Assembly (NCBI GenBank): GCA_018814055.1
Contig: JAHJAL010000021.1
Location: 1 to 6,256 of the forward strand
DNA: 6,256 bases
Origin: Patescibacteria group bacterium
GTDB taxonomy: Bacteria; Patescibacteriota; JAHJAL01
Direction: 5' to 3'
Shown here: positions 5,989 through 6,256 of the stretch, one piece after another
How the letters are laid out: the number at the start of each line of letters is the position of its first letter
Numbering within the stretch: position 1 is the first letter of the stretch
Translations under genes and position numbers: made by a program
Notes under the pieces: model-generated
What the model was told of the DNA's origin: nothing
What the model saw: the letters and a program-made list of their open reading frames with translations, nothing else
Database searches by the model: none

Positions 5989-6256
5989 ATGGAATTGGCA
6001 CAAACTTTACTAATGGTGTCTATTGGCGTAGCGGTCTTGGCAGTTGTGTGGGGTGGCATATTGATTTGGCAAATACTGAAGTTGCCTAGTGGCAATGAAA
6101 AGATGCAGGATATTGCGAAGGCGATTCAAGAGGGGGCGGGAGCATACATGAAAAGGCAATATACTTGGGTGGCGGTGGTGGCGGTGATGCTGTTTATATT
6201 GTTGTTTTTTGTGATGGATAATTGGCATATTGCGGTGGGATTTTTGGTGGGGGCGG
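5989..6256 (+). CDS. hppA: Membrane-bound ion-pumping pyrophosphatase, N-terminal part
   Basis: The first 89 codons of a gene cut by the right edge. The translation starts with a hydrophobic helix (about residues 5-30), then LPSGNEKMQDIAKAIQEGAG (32-51) continuing into AYMKRQY (52-58). This is the highly conserved cytoplasmic segment after the first helix of membrane pyrophosphatases, which couple PPi hydrolysis to H+ or Na+ pumping across the cytoplasmic membrane. A second hydrophobic helix (about 60-76) follows, as expected. Catalytic DX7KXE-type motifs and the residues that separate Na+ from H+ pumps or K+-dependent from K+-independent enzymes lie beyond the window. The ATG is preceded by GGAGG with an 8-base spacer, the best ribosome binding site in the window. 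It lies 46 bases after the glycan operon and probably forms a separate transcription unit, though no clear terminator separates them. Confidence 0.9.
   Translation, partial: MELAQTLLMVSIGVAVLAVVWGGILIWQILKLPSGNEKMQDIAKAIQEGAGAYMKRQYTWVAVVAVMLFILLFFVMDNWHIAVGFLVGA

Overview
This window looks like chromosomal DNA from a small-genome bacterium, most plausibly a member of the Candidate Phyla Radiation (Patescibacteria) or a similar uncultivated lineage. The reasons are low GC, very short gaps or overlaps between genes, an extreme excess of G over C on the coding strand (for example 28 G against 2 C in bases 2401-2460), and a mix of poorly conserved surface-glycan genes beside a membrane pyrophosphatase. 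The assignment is an inference from style; no marker gene for taxonomy is present. UGA, UAG and UAA are all used as stops, so the standard bacterial code (table 11) fits.

All six genes lie on the + strand. Bases 13-5942 form one tightly packed block of five genes: a family 2 glycosyltransferase with a hydrophobic C-terminal tail (13-1089), a family 4 glycosyltransferase (1099-2208), two consecutive polytopic membrane proteins of the O-antigen ligase/polymerase (Wzy_C) type (2192-3562 and 3556-4824), and a second family 4 glycosyltransferase (4821-5942). Gene junctions are +9, -17, -7 and -4 bases, so a single polycistronic message with translational coupling is likely. The overlap at 4821-4824 (ATGA) fixes the start of the last glycosyltransferase. 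After a 46-base AT-rich gap, the N-terminal 89 codons of a proton/sodium-pumping membrane pyrophosphatase (hppA-like) begin at 5989 behind the only good Shine-Dalgarno sequence in the window, and run off the right edge.

The five-gene block reads as part of a lipid-linked polysaccharide or glycoconjugate pathway. The three glycosyltransferases would add sugars to a carrier on the cytoplasmic face. The two Wzy_C proteins would polymerise the repeat and/or transfer the glycan to its acceptor on the outer face of the membrane. No flippase, initiating phosphoglycosyl transferase or nucleotide-sugar enzyme is in view, and these may lie upstream. The most interesting points are the adjacent pair of Wzy_C proteins with divergent catalytic motifs, the lack of Shine-Dalgarno signals inside the operon, the tryptophan-rich membrane proteins that go with the strand skew, and a canonical G-quadruplex motif at 2290-2314. 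I see no CRISPR array, tRNA, rRNA or mobile element.
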